Source: an uncultured Porphyromonadaceae bacterium | GTDB lineage: Bacteria > Bacteroidota > Bacteroidia > Bacteroidales > Muribaculaceae | DNA: 59,426 bases | NCBI GenBank assembly: GCA_900544305.1 | Contig: UQUV01000016.1 | Span: forward strand, 1-59,426 | Reading direction: 5' to 3' | Shown: one piece after another, positions 27,259-37,185 of the stretch | How positions within the stretch are numbered: the stretch's first letter is position 1 | How the letters are laid out: each line of letters opens with the position of its first letter | Made by a program: the position numbers and the translations under genes | The notes under the pieces: model-generated | Database searches by the model: none | The model's input: the letters and a program-made list of their open reading frames with translations, nothing else | Told to the model about the DNA's origin: nothing

Positions 27259-29274
27259 TTACCAGATGATAACTCTCTTTTCCGGAGCAAGGAACATCGG
27301 ATCACCGGCTTTAATACCAAAGGCATTATAGAACGGAGAAATGTTCTTCAATGTTGCATTTACTCTCCAACGGCCCAATGAGTGTTCATCCATCTTCGTA
27401 CGGCGAAGGATTTCCGCGTCTCGAATATTGTCAGCCCATACGTTTGCATAAGAAAGATAGAATCTCTGGCTCGGAGTAAAGCCGTCTACAGTTTTGTTTT
27501 CTTTGGCTTCCTTCGTTTTCATGTATGCAGTGTAAGCCACACGCAAACCACCTTGGTCAGCGATGTTTTCACCCAAAGTCAAACGACCGTTAGCGTGCTG
27601 GTCACCAAGAACGACGATGCTGTCAAATTGAGCTACAAGCTTGTCTGCCAATTTGTTGAATTCTTCAGCATCTTTTTCAGTCCACCAGTTTTCCATATTA
27701 CCGTTCTTGTCAAACTGACGTCCCATATCGTCAAATCCGTGAGTCATTTCGTGACCGATAACAACACCGATTGCACCATAGTTGTCAGCATCCAATGCAT
27801 CCGGAGAGAAGAATGGTGCTTGAAGAATACCGGCAGGGAAACAGATTTCATTTGTTGTCGGGTTGTAATATGCGTTTACAGTTTGTGGAGTCATACCCCA
27901 TTCTGTCTTGTCGACAGGTTTGCCATATTTGCCGTTGCTGTCTTTAACGTGGAACAAAATAGCTTCCTTGATGTTATCCCAATATGTCTTTTTAGGATCG
28001 ATAACAACGGAAGAATAATCTTTCCATTTGTCTGGATAACCAATTTTAACCGTAAATGCAGCCAATTTTTCTTGAGCGCGAGCTTTAGTTTCATCGCTCA
28101 TCCATGTAAGGCTTGCAATGTGTTCACCCAAAGCTTCTTTCAAGTTGTTGACCAATTCCATCATACGTTGCTTGGATTCTGCCGGGAAGTATTTTTCCAC
28201 ATACAATTGGCCCAATGCTTCGCCCAACATTCCGTCAGGAACAGCCAACGCACGTTTCCATCTCGGACGGTCTTGTTTTGCACCAGTGATAACCTTGCTC
28301 ATGTTGAAGTTCACTTCGCGGAAATCATCACTCAAATAATCAGATGCGGCATTGATGAAGTGGAATGACAGATAGTCCTTCACTTCCTGTTCGCTCAGTG
28401 TAGACAACAGTTCATTGACTTTTGCCAAAGAAGCCGGTTGCATTACACACATCTTGTCAACACCTTCCAAATACAAACCCTTCAAATAAACATCCCAATT
28501 GACAGCCGGGCAAACTGAATCGATTTGCTCCATGCTGCGGATATTATATTGTGCGGCAAGATTACGTTGTTCCGTTCTTGACATGGCAACTTTTGCCAAT
28601 TCTGTTTCAATGTTCATGACATTTTTCATGACACGTTCTGCATCGGCAGCATTGTAACCTGCCAACTTGCAGAGGTCCTGAATGAACACCTTGTAGGCAT
28701 TGCGAATGGCAACTGTCTGCTCGTCATCCTGCAAATAATAGTCGCGATCGCCCAAACCAAGGCCACTTTGTGCCCAATACAGAATGTTTGTATTAGAATC
28801 TTTGAAGTCACTTGAAACTCCTACACCAAAGAATGGAGAAGAGAAAGTATGCAACCAAGAAAGCAGAGCTGAATATTCTTCAGGTTTTACATTCTGAATA
28901 CGAGCCAGATCTGCTTGAATTGTAGAAGCACCTTCCTTGTTCAAACGAACACTATCCATACCCATAGCATACAAGTCGCCGATTTTTTGAGCAACCGAAC
29001 CATACGGGTGTTTAGTAGAACGCAATCCTTCTACCAGTTCATGCAATTGCTTTTTATTGTTCTCGCCCAGCATATCAAAAGAGCCGAAACGAGAATATTC
29101 ATCCCCCAGCGGATTGTTCTTTTGCCAACCACCACAAGCGTATTGATAAAAATCGACACGCGGAGAAACTGATTCATCGAGATTTTCCCGATTTGCTCCT
29201 GTTTTAGGAGTTGCTGCTGACATCGTCAATGATGCACTCAACGCCAAAAACATCATTCCGTTTTTTAGTTTCAT
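27259..29274 (-). CDS. M13 family zinc metallopeptidase (PepO/neprilysin type)
   Basis: The enzyme is an exported oligopeptidase, likely periplasmic or surface-exposed. A signal peptide covers about residues 1-20 (ending SMSAA). The 671-residue protein has the full peptidase M13 N- and C-terminal domains. The zinc motif HEMTH lies at 508-512 and the third ligand region is ENIADQGG. The family's substrate-binding NAYYNP and C-terminal region are present. It sits 16 nt after the ABC-F gene on the same strand and is probably read in the same transcript. No sorting domain is visible at the C-terminus. Confidence 0.93.
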   Translation of the reverse strand: MKLKNGMMFLALSASLTMSAATPKTGANRENLDESVSPRVDFYQYACGGWQKNNPLGDEYSRFGSFDMLGENNKKQLHELVEGLRSTKHPYGSVAQKIGDLYAMGMDSVRLNKEGASTIQADLARIQNVKPEEYSALLSWLHTFSSPFFGVGVSSDFKDSNTNILYWAQSGLGLGDRDYYLQDDEQTVAIRNAYKVFIQDLCKLAGYNAADAERVMKNVMNIETELAKVAMSRTEQRNLAAQYNIRSMEQIDSVCPAVNWDVYLKGLYLEGVDKMCVMQPASLAKVNELLSTLSEQEVKDYLSFHFINAASDYLSDDFREVNFNMSKVITGAKQDRPRWKRALAVPDGMLGEALGQLYVEKYFPAESKQRMMELVNNLKEALGEHIASLTWMSDETKARAQEKLAAFTVKIGYPDKWKDYSSVVIDPKKTYWDNIKEAILFHVKDSNGKYGKPVDKTEWGMTPQTVNAYYNPTTNEICFPAGILQAPFFSPDALDADNYGAIGVVIGHEMTHGFDDMGRQFDKNGNMENWWTEKDAEEFNKLADKLVAQFDSIVVLGDQHANGRLTLGENIADQGGLRVAYTAYMKTKEAKENKTVDGFTPSQRFYLSYANVWADNIRDAEILRRTKMDEHSLGRWRVNATLKNISPFYNAFGIKAGDPMFLAPEKRVIIW

Positions 29275-29290
29275 AATAAATAAGTTTATA

Positions 29291-31219
29291 TTAGTTTTTT
29301 AATGTTTCCAACTCCATTGTAGCCTGCTCCCAAGCATCCATGGCTTTTTCAAGTTCAGACTGCAACACACCATGTTTTTCAAACAAGGATGGATCATTGG
29401 CACCAGCCGACAACTGTTGCTCGATCTCGGCAATTTCCGATTCGCAACGTTCCACCTCCTGTTCTGCATCTTTTACTTTCTTTTCCGCCTTACGAACAAG
29501 TTTTTCAAACTCTTTCTTTTCAGCATATGACAACCGCCCGGAGGACTCTACTGAAACAGTTGTCGCTACATCTTTCTGCGGTGTTGCCTTTGCTTCCAAT
29601 TCCCGAAGGTTTTCCATGTTTTTTGCCTGCAGGAAATCGTAGATTCCTCCAAGATGCTCACGTACTTTTCCTCCGCCGAATTCATATACTTTTTCAACCA
29701 GTCCATCCAGGAAATCACGGTCGTGGGACACGACAATTACCGTGCCGTTGAAATCCTTAATTGCCTGTTTCAGAATATCCTTGGTTTTCATGTCCAAGTG
29801 GTTGGTCGGCTCGTCAAGAATCAACAGATTGACCGGTTCCAACAACAGACGAATCATGGCCAGACGTGTTTTTTCGCCACCGGAAAGCACCTTTACTTTT
29901 TTCTCCGAGGCTTCTCCCCCAAACATGAAAGCACCTAAAATATCCCGTATCTTCGTTCTGATGTCACCGACAGCCACACGATCGATTGTATCAAAGACAG
30001 TGATTTCACCATCGAGAAAAGATGCCTGGTTTTGAGCAAAATAGCCAATCTTTACATTATGACCGATTTTCAATTCACCACCAAACGGTATCTCACCCAT
30101 AATACATTTTACCAAGGTAGACTTACCTTCACCGTTCTTACCGACAAAAGCCACTTTCTCACCTCGTTTGATAGTGAGGGTGACATCGCTGAAAACTTTA
30201 TGTTCGCCATAAAATTTCTCTACCCCGTCACAAATGACCGGATAATCACCAGAACGGGGAGCCGGAGGAAATTTTAAGTTCAATCGAGAATTGTCGACTT
30301 CATCCACCTCAATTCTTTCTATTTTTTCCAATTGCTTGATTCGGCTCTGAACCTGCACGGCCTTTGTTGCTTTGTAGCGGAAACGTTCAATGAAATCTTC
30401 CGTTTCCTGTATCTGCTTCTGCTGATTCTGATAAGCACGAATCTGCTGTTCCAGGCGTTCCTGCCTCAAAGTGACAAATTTTGAATAATTCACCTGATAG
30501 TCATAAATTTTCCCACAGGAAATTTCGATAGTTCGATTTGTCACATTGTCAATAAAAGCACGGTCGTGCGAAACCAGCACCACAGCATTGGCTTTCGTCT
30601 TTAAAAATGTTTCAAGCCATTGTATTGATTCGATGTCCAAGTGGTTGGTCGGCTCATCCAGCAGCAATACATCCGGACGTTTCAACAATAATTTAGCCAA
30701 CTCTATACGCATTCTCCATCCACCGCTGAACTCAGATGTATTACGGGTAAAGTCAGTTCTGACAAAGCCAAGCCCCATCAGTGTTTTCTCTATCTCTGCC
30801 TCATAATTGTCGCTTTCCTTTAGAAGAATGGTTTCATTCAACTGTGTGATTTTGTCAATCAGCCTCAAATAAGATTCGCTTTCGTAGTCAGTTCTGTCAG
30901 CAAGTTCGGCATTCAATTTGTCCAATTGAGCCTTCAGCACATCAAGTTCACCAAAAATCGTCTTGACTTCCTCAAAAACTGTACGTTCATCCATCAACAG
31001 CATCTGCTGCGGCAGATAACCGATAGTCAAGTCATTCGGAATAGCAACACTTCCCGATGTAGGCTGTTGAAGACCGGCAATAATCTTCAGCATTGTAGAT
31101 TTTCCAGCTCCGTTTTTTCCGACTAACGCTATTTTATCTTTTTTATTAATTACATAACTGACATCTTTAAACAATGCCACACTATTAAATTCAATACATA
31201 AATTCTGTATGGAAATCAT
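29291..31219 (-). CDS. ABC-F family ATP-binding protein (Uup/EttA-like)
   Basis: ABC-F proteins have two ATPase domains and no membrane part; known members act on the ribosome. Walker A GKNGAGKS is at 34-41, with a second VGKNGEGKST in the C-terminal half. Signatures are FSGGWRMRIELAKLL and LSGGEKTRLAMIRLL, and LLLDEPTNHLD occurs twice in near-identical form. The inter-domain linker is charged (LRQERLEQQIRAYQNQQKQI). The last 80 or so residues form a coiled coil, which favours a Uup/YdiF-like subgroup. The 642-residue length agrees. Antibiotic protection is possible for some members but nothing here shows it. Confidence 0.9.
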   Translation of the reverse strand: MISIQNLCIEFNSVALFKDVSYVINKKDKIALVGKNGAGKSTMLKIIAGLQQPTSGSVAIPNDLTIGYLPQQMLLMDERTVFEEVKTIFGELDVLKAQLDKLNAELADRTDYESESYLRLIDKITQLNETILLKESDNYEAEIEKTLMGLGFVRTDFTRNTSEFSGGWRMRIELAKLLLKRPDVLLLDEPTNHLDIESIQWLETFLKTKANAVVLVSHDRAFIDNVTNRTIEISCGKIYDYQVNYSKFVTLRQERLEQQIRAYQNQQKQIQETEDFIERFRYKATKAVQVQSRIKQLEKIERIEVDEVDNSRLNLKFPPAPRSGDYPVICDGVEKFYGEHKVFSDVTLTIKRGEKVAFVGKNGEGKSTLVKCIMGEIPFGGELKIGHNVKIGYFAQNQASFLDGEITVFDTIDRVAVGDIRTKIRDILGAFMFGGEASEKKVKVLSGGEKTRLAMIRLLLEPVNLLILDEPTNHLDMKTKDILKQAIKDFNGTVIVVSHDRDFLDGLVEKVYEFGGGKVREHLGGIYDFLQAKNMENLRELEAKATPQKDVATTVSVESSGRLSYAEKKEFEKLVRKAEKKVKDAEQEVERCESEIAEIEQQLSAGANDPSLFEKHGVLQSELEKAMDAWEQATMELETLKN

Positions 31220-31241
31220 TTCATCTTCGTTTTTGCGATGC

Positions 31242-31249
31242 CAAAGTTA
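31242..31249 (-). promoter_or_regulatory. Probable promoter of the ABC-F/M13 peptidase unit
   Basis: The minus strand reads TAACTTTG (TAnnTTTG), 22 nt upstream of the ABC-F ATG. Confidence 0.5.
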
Positions 31250-31350
31250 CATAATTTTCCGCCAATACACCTATCTTCTTTCAAAAATACACAATTATGA
31301 CATTTTTATTAACATCTGAATACAGTATTACAGAAAGTTGCCAAATGTAA

Positions 31351-31382
31351 AAAGGCGTTTGCCGATTCCGACAAACGCCTTT
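31351..31382 (-). terminator. Intrinsic terminator of the carA-carB-peptidase operon
   Basis: 11-bp perfect inverted repeat (AAAGGCGTTTG at 31351-31361, CAAACGCCTTT at 31372-31382) with a T-run on the minus-strand exit. Confidence 0.85.
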
Positions 31383-31400
31383 CCTATCATGACAGATAAA

Positions 31401-32609
31401 TTATTTCAAATTTAATTTCTTAAGAATATCTGACGGAACACCTTTCTTGTTTACCCAGATACTCATTGTCTTGGCGAGGAAATAAGGTTCTGACACATAG
31501 AAATATCCTTTATATACCTGTTCAGAATCCCATGAATTCTTCACCTTGTAATATTTGTTGCCTTTTTGGTCAACAGCAGTTCCAACAATAACCATTCCGT
31601 GGTCATCTGTTGTTTCATAGTTGTCAAAACCTTCCTGACGGCTTTCCTGAGTCACAACAATTTCTTCAACCGGACCCTTGAAGTCATACATTTTGTCAAC
31701 TTTTTCAGAATCTTTCAGTTTTACCCAACGGTCAAGTTCTGTTCCCTCCATGCTCGCCTTACGGTCAACCTTCGGCATCAAGGCAACACCATCGTACCAC
31801 TTAAAGCCCTTTTCGCTGACATCTGCTGCCCAAAGAACAGTATAACCATTTTCGATAGCGTTGTCAACAACAGCTTTCAACTCTTCCATTTTAACATTGT
31901 AGTACAAGCTGTGCCCCCAGTTGTCTGGCACTTCAAGCACAAATGGTTTGTAGAAATCGTGATGTGTGAATGATGTCAATGGAACATAGTCATTCATATT
32001 CAAGCCAAGCGATTCTGCAAATGTCTTCGGTGTGTAAGTCTTGCCTTTATATTCAAAGGATTCCGGAACCTTTCCAAGATATGCATCAAGAATTCCGATA
32101 TAACCGTTCAACCAAGCTTTTGACAGTTTCTTGTTCGGATTCTTGGCGATTTCCTGCAAATAAGCAGTCAATACGCCAGCCAATTCACCGTGGTCATGCT
32201 TTTCTTCACCATATTCCAAACCGGCATAGGCTTCTTCCGGTACCATTCCGTATTTGTCGAACACATAAGGGATATCCATCAATCCACCGCCTTCGCCAAA
32301 ATTGGACTTTCCATAATAGCGGATATATTGAATGGCCTTATCAATATAACATTGTCTGACAACAAACATTTCTGACAAATCGTATTCACCCTTACCATTC
32401 TTCAAAAGTTCGTCTTCAAGGAATGACAAGCCGGAAAAACTCCAGCATGTTCCCGATTTGTTCTGATCTTTCACTGATGTTGTAGGGTTTACCTTTACAT
32501 CAGTGAAAATAAATGCAGTATCTGCATTTTCCTTTTCATTTGCGCTAACGGCAAATGACGACATAACTGCCGCAAGTCCTAATATTGCTATTTTTTTATT
32601 CATATCCAT
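31401..32609 (-). CDS. Exported C1 family cysteine peptidase (PepC/bleomycin hydrolase type)
   Basis: The enzyme is a papain-fold aminopeptidase relative. It begins with a signal peptide (about 4-23), so it is probably periplasmic, unlike classic cytosolic PepC. The catalytic residues fit C55 (QNKSGTCWSFSG), H337 (DDHGMVIVG) and N358 (VKNSWD). The 402-residue length fits the bacteroidal form. Its ATG overlaps the carB stop (TAATG), so it is translationally coupled to carbamoyl-phosphate synthase. An alternative ATG two codons later (32603) would remove the overlap but not the operon. A terminator follows the stop by 18 nt. Confidence 0.9.
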   Translation of the reverse strand: MDMNKKIAILGLAAVMSSFAVSANEKENADTAFIFTDVKVNPTTSVKDQNKSGTCWSFSGLSFLEDELLKNGKGEYDLSEMFVVRQCYIDKAIQYIRYYGKSNFGEGGGLMDIPYVFDKYGMVPEEAYAGLEYGEEKHDHGELAGVLTAYLQEIAKNPNKKLSKAWLNGYIGILDAYLGKVPESFEYKGKTYTPKTFAESLGLNMNDYVPLTSFTHHDFYKPFVLEVPDNWGHSLYYNVKMEELKAVVDNAIENGYTVLWAADVSEKGFKWYDGVALMPKVDRKASMEGTELDRWVKLKDSEKVDKMYDFKGPVEEIVVTQESRQEGFDNYETTDDHGMVIVGTAVDQKGNKYYKVKNSWDSEQVYKGYFYVSEPYFLAKTMSIWVNKKGVPSDILKKLNLK

Positions 32610-35600
32610 TAATATTCATCCCATGATTTTACTTCAATATCATCCATTGAATAACGGCTGATTGCATCAACAAACGCAGATGCCAGACGAGCATTCGTCA
32701 ACAATGGAATATTCAAGTCGATTGCAGCACGACGGATCTTATAGCCGTTGCTCAATTCCTTGCTGGTCAAGTTTTTCGGAATATTTACAACCAGGTCAAT
32801 TTCCTTGTTGTGAAGCATATCCAATGCCTGAGGATATTGTCCTTCTTCGCTTGGCCAATATACCTGAATTGCAGGGATATTGTTGTCTACCAAATATTTA
32901 TATGTTCCGCCTGTAGCATACAGTTTGTATCCTTTCGCATACAATGTTGCAGCAGCATCCAGCATGTCAGCTTTCTGCTTAGCAGAACCGGTGCTCAACA
33001 ACACGGATTTCTTCGGCATCTTGTAGCCGACAGAAAGCATTGACTTCAAAATAGCTTCCGACGTGTCGTTACCGATACATCCTACTTCACCTGTCGAAGA
33101 CATGTCTACACCCAATACCGGGTCTGCTCCTTGCAGACGAGAGAATGAGAATTGCGAAGCCTTGATTCCGACATAATCCAAATCGAACGCGCTCTTGTTC
33201 GGTTTTTCAACCGGGATACCCAACATCACTTTCGTAGCAATATCAATGAAGTTAAGTTTCAAAACTTTTGAAACGAACGGAAAACTTCTTGATGCACGCA
33301 AGTTACATTCGATAACCTTGATGTCATTGTTCTTAGCCAAATACTGGATATTAAACGGACCGGAGATATTCAAAGCCTTGGCAATCTGGCTGGAAATCTT
33401 CTTGATACGACGGACCGTTTCGACATACAATTTTTGCGGCGGGAACTGAATAGTTGCATCACCCGAGTGAACACCGGCAAATTCGATGTGTTCGGAAATT
33501 GCATATACCTTGATTTCACCGTTTTGTGCCACGGCATCCATTTCAATTTCCTTAGCATGTTCAATGAATTCTGTTACAACAACTGGATGCTGTTTTGACA
33601 CATTGGCAGCAAGTTTCAAGAAGCGTTCCAGTTCCTCGTCATTTGAACAAACGTTCATTGCCGCACCAGAAAGTACGTACGACGGACGAACCAATACCGG
33701 ATATCCTACTTCTTCGACGAATTCATAAATATCGGTCATTGAAGTAAGCTCACGCCAACGTGGTTGGTCAATGCCCAATTCATCAAGCATCGAAGAGAAT
33801 TTGTGGCGGTCTTCCGCATTGTCAATACTTTTGGCTGATGTACCCAAAATATTCACTCCGTCTGCATCCAAACGGGTTGCCAAGTTGTTAGGAATTTGTC
33901 CACCAGTTGAAAGGATTACTCCGTGAGGAGTTTCCAAATCGATGATATCCATAACACGCTCGTATGTCAACTCGTCAAAATACAAGCGGTCGCACATATC
34001 GTAGTCGGTTGAAACTGTTTCCGGGTTATAGTTGATCATTACAGAACGCCAACCCTCTTTCTTGACCGTCAGCAATGCATTTACACTACACCAGTCGAAC
34101 TCCACAGAGCTACCGATACGGTAAGCGCCAGAACCAAGCACAACCACCGAACGGTTGTCATGTTCGTAGCAGATGTCATGTTCACGGCCGTTATATGTCA
34201 GATACAGATAATTTGTCTGTGCCGGATATTCAGCACCCATGGTATCAATTTGCTTCACAACCGGCAAAATGCCATATTGCTTACGCAAGTTTCTAACCAT
34301 GCGGTTGGCATCTTCGCCCACTCCCATTTCGTCCTTCAAAACGGCACGGGCAATTTGGAAGTCAGAGAATCCCTGCTCTTTTGCAAGACGCATCAAATCC
34401 TGAGGTACATCTTCCAGTTTGTTATATCCTTCCAAGTCCTGAGCAGTCTCCAGCAAGTTGTGCAGTTTCTGCAGGAACCAGCGGTCAATTTTAGTCAGCT
34501 GATGAATTTTTTCAACATCGTATCCTTTACGGAATGCTGTTTCAATAACGAAGATTCGCTTGTCGGTCGGTTCTTTCAATGCTTTGTCAATATCAGGAAC
34601 TGACATTTCCTTATTTTCGATAAATCCGTGCATGCCCTGACCAATCATTCGAAGACCCTTTTGAATTACTTCTTCAAATGTACGGCCGATAGACATCACT
34701 TCGCCTACCGATTTCATTGACGAACCGATTTCCTTCTTCACACCATGGAACTTACCCAAGTCCCAACGCGGAATCTTACATACTATATAGTCGAGTGCCG
34801 GTTCAAAGAATGCAGAAGTTACTTTCGTTACCGTATTCTTCAAATCAAACAATCCGTAACCCAAACCGAGCTTGGCAGCGATGAAAGCCAATGGATAGCC
34901 TGTTGCCTTTGATGCCAATGCCGAACTACGGCTCAGACGTGCATTCACTTCAATAACACGATAATCCATTGACATCGGATCATAAGCATACTGCACATTA
35001 CATTCACCGACAATTCCAATATGGCGAACAATCTTGATGGCAAGAATACGCAAAAGGTTTGTATCGTCGTTTGACAATGTTTGAGAAGGCGCAACCACGA
35101 TACTTTCTCCCGTATGGATTCCCAGCGGGTCGAAGTTTTCCATATTACATACTGTAATACAGTTGTCAAAGCGGTCACGAACCACTTCATATTCAATTTC
35201 TTTCCATCCTTTCAAAGATTTTTCAACCAATACTTGAGGAGAGAAAGACAATGCTTTTTCAGTCAATGCAACCAACTGCTCTCTGTCATCGCAGAAACCG
35301 CTACCAAGACCACCAAGGGCATATGCGGCACGCACAATAACCGGATAGCCTAATTGTTCAGCAGCACGAATTGCATCGTCAATTGTTGAAACGGCCTCAC
35401 TCTTGATTGTCTTGACGTCAATTTCATCAAGTTTCTTCACGAACAGTTCACGGTCTTCGGTATCCATGATAGCCTGAACCGGAGTACCAAGGACCTGTAC
35501 ATTATATTTGCTTAAAACACCAGATTGGTAAAGTTCCACACCACAGTTCAAAGCTGTCTGTCCGCCAAAAGCGAGCAAGATGCCTTGCGGTTGTTCCTTG

Positions 35601-35842
35601 GCGATAACCTTTTCAACGAAGAACGGTGTTACCGGCAAGAAGTATATCTTATCAGCAAACCCTTCAGAAGTTTGCACTGTTGCAATATTCGGGTTAATGA
35701 GTACCGTTTCGATGCCTTCCTCTTTCAACGCCTTCAACGCTTGTGAACCGGAATAGTCAAATTCTCCGGCTTCTCCAATTTTCAAAGCTCCAGAGCCAAG
35801 CAATAATACTTTCTTAATGTCTTTTTTTTCCATTTTACTCAT
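32609..35842 (-). CDS. carB: Carbamoyl-phosphate synthase large subunit
   Basis: CarB makes carbamoyl phosphate for arginine and pyrimidine synthesis from bicarbonate, ATP and the ammonia supplied by CarA. The 1077-residue protein has two ATP-grasp halves, each opening with a LLGSGALKIGEAGEFDYSGSQ-type or VLGSGAYRIGSSVEFDWCS-type motif. An oligomerisation domain lies between them, and a C-terminal MGS-like regulatory domain starts near GSAKQKADMLDAA. It lies 11 nt after carA and its stop overlaps the next gene. Length and motifs are complete. Confidence 0.96.
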   Translation of the reverse strand: MSKMEKKDIKKVLLLGSGALKIGEAGEFDYSGSQALKALKEEGIETVLINPNIATVQTSEGFADKIYFLPVTPFFVEKVIAKEQPQGILLAFGGQTALNCGVELYQSGVLSKYNVQVLGTPVQAIMDTEDRELFVKKLDEIDVKTIKSEAVSTIDDAIRAAEQLGYPVIVRAAYALGGLGSGFCDDREQLVALTEKALSFSPQVLVEKSLKGWKEIEYEVVRDRFDNCITVCNMENFDPLGIHTGESIVVAPSQTLSNDDTNLLRILAIKIVRHIGIVGECNVQYAYDPMSMDYRVIEVNARLSRSSALASKATGYPLAFIAAKLGLGYGLFDLKNTVTKVTSAFFEPALDYIVCKIPRWDLGKFHGVKKEIGSSMKSVGEVMSIGRTFEEVIQKGLRMIGQGMHGFIENKEMSVPDIDKALKEPTDKRIFVIETAFRKGYDVEKIHQLTKIDRWFLQKLHNLLETAQDLEGYNKLEDVPQDLMRLAKEQGFSDFQIARAVLKDEMGVGEDANRMVRNLRKQYGILPVVKQIDTMGAEYPAQTNYLYLTYNGREHDICYEHDNRSVVVLGSGAYRIGSSVEFDWCSVNALLTVKKEGWRSVMINYNPETVSTDYDMCDRLYFDELTYERVMDIIDLETPHGVILSTGGQIPNNLATRLDADGVNILGTSAKSIDNAEDRHKFSSMLDELGIDQPRWRELTSMTDIYEFVEEVGYPVLVRPSYVLSGAAMNVCSNDEELERFLKLAANVSKQHPVVVTEFIEHAKEIEMDAVAQNGEIKVYAISEHIEFAGVHSGDATIQFPPQKLYVETVRRIKKISSQIAKALNISGPFNIQYLAKNNDIKVIECNLRASRSFPFVSKVLKLNFIDIATKVMLGIPVEKPNKSAFDLDYVGIKASQFSFSRLQGADPVLGVDMSSTGEVGCIGNDTSEAILKSMLSVGYKMPKKSVLLSTGSAKQKADMLDAAATLYAKGYKLYATGGTYKYLVDNNIPAIQVYWPSEEGQYPQALDMLHNKEIDLVVNIPKNLTSKELSNGYKIRRAAIDLNIPLLTNARLASAFVDAISRYSMDDIEVKSWDEY

Positions 35843-35853
35843 TGGGTTAAATA

Positions 35854-36924
35854 TTACAACATGTTAATAAAGTCATCAAATAAGAAGTCTGTATCCAGAG
35901 GTCCGCTGCATGCTTCCGGGTGGAATTGTGCAGAGAAGAACGGTTTGGTTTTATGACGAATACCTTCGTTTGTTCCGTCATTCATGTTAATGAACAGCGG
36001 TTCCCAATCTGCACCGAGAGTATTGTTGTCAACTGCATAACCGTGATTCTGCGATGTGATGAAGCACTTTTCAGTTCCGGCAAGACGCACCGGTTGATTA
36101 TGACTGCGATGGCCGTATTTCAGTTTATAAGTCTTGGCACCTGAAGCCTTAGCCAGCAACTGGTTGCCCATACAAATACCAAAAATAGGCTTATCTCCCT
36201 GCAATGCGACTTTGATATTCTGCACTGTTGTTTCTGCCATATCCGGGTTACCTGGACCGTTTGAGATAAACAAGCCGTCGTATTCAAGCTTGTTGAAATC
36301 GTAATCCCACGGAACACGTACCACTTTTACATTGCGTTTTACGAGCGAACGAATAATATTGTTTTTAACTCCGCAGTCAACTAAAACGACGGTTTTGTTT
36401 CCTTCACCGTAAGTAATTACTTCCTTACAGCTGACAACAGCTACCTGATTGTCCTTATTCGGATCGTAGAATTCCACATCCTCTGCCCCTTCAATCACAA
36501 TCTTACCAAGCATTGAACCCTTTTCTCTCAAATGCTTTGTCAAAGCACGGGTATCGATGCCATATATGCCGACAACCTGTTCTCTTTGCAACCATTCACT
36601 CAAACTTTCCTGTGCCAACCAGTGGCTGTACTCCCACGAATAATCCGTGCAGATGATAGCCTGGCAGTGAATGCGCTGACTCTCCAAATAGTCGCTCAAA
36701 CCATTTTGCTGACTCATTGGAGGAACTCCATAATTGCCTAATAAGGGATAAGTGGTTACAAGGATTTGTCCTTCATACGACGGGTCCGTCAAACTTTCAG
36801 GATAACCAACCATTGCGGTGTTAAACACAACTTCGCCGGCACACGATTTGTTGTACCCGAACGATTTTCCTTCGTAGATTGTTCCGTCCTCCAGTATCAA
36901 GGAGGCTTTTACTGTTTCTCTCAT
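35854..36924 (-). CDS. carA: Carbamoyl-phosphate synthase small subunit
   Basis: CarA is the glutaminase that releases ammonia from glutamine and channels it to CarB. The N-terminal CPSase small-chain domain (about 7-135) is followed by a class I glutamine amidotransferase. Its triad fits C251 (PIFGICMGNQL), H335 and E337 (QFHPEA). At 356 residues it is normal. It is the first gene of a carA-carB-peptidase operon with a promoter-like element about 65 nt upstream. Confidence 0.96.
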   Translation of the reverse strand: MRETVKASLILEDGTIYEGKSFGYNKSCAGEVVFNTAMVGYPESLTDPSYEGQILVTTYPLLGNYGVPPMSQQNGLSDYLESQRIHCQAIICTDYSWEYSHWLAQESLSEWLQREQVVGIYGIDTRALTKHLREKGSMLGKIVIEGAEDVEFYDPNKDNQVAVVSCKEVITYGEGNKTVVLVDCGVKNNIIRSLVKRNVKVVRVPWDYDFNKLEYDGLFISNGPGNPDMAETTVQNIKVALQGDKPIFGICMGNQLLAKASGAKTYKLKYGHRSHNQPVRLAGTEKCFITSQNHGYAVDNNTLGADWEPLFINMNDGTNEGIRHKTKPFFSAQFHPEACSGPLDTDFLFDDFINML

Positions 36925-36988
36925 ATATATATTTAGGGATTACTTACACAAGTATTAGGTTTGCAAGATTACCATCGAGAAAACCATA

Positions 36989-36996
36989 CAAAATTA
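36989..36996 (-). promoter_or_regulatory. Probable promoter of carA-carB-peptidase
   Basis: The minus strand reads TAATTTTG (TAnnTTTG), about 65 nt before the carA ATG. The 261-nt divergent gap (36925-37185) is AT-rich. I see no PyrR- or arginine-type operator or riboswitch in it. Confidence 0.45.
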
Positions 36997-37132
36997 CTGC
37001 TTTTTTCTCTATTTTCTACAATTATGATTACAAAAAATAATAATATTGCTACATATTTTACGCTTCTGCACCAATATCTTACATCCTAAAATATTCCAAA
37101 CAGAAAAGCATGCGCTTTTTCAAATTTTTTCT

Positions 37133-37140
37133 TAACTTTG
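37133..37140 (+). promoter_or_regulatory. Probable promoter of the propeller-amidase operon
   Basis: TAACTTTG matches TAnnTTTG, 45 nt before the ATG of the propeller gene. A T-rich stretch lies upstream where a -33 element would be. Confidence 0.5.
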
Positions 37141-37185
37141 TCACCTATTTCCTAAAGAAAAGCACTAACTAAAACCTTAATATTT

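Noticed and set aside
27382..28368. A 328-codon open frame on the plus strand
   Set aside because: It is the antisense shadow of the M13 peptidase gene, with a Cys/Ser/Val-rich composition unlike a real protein and no promoter.
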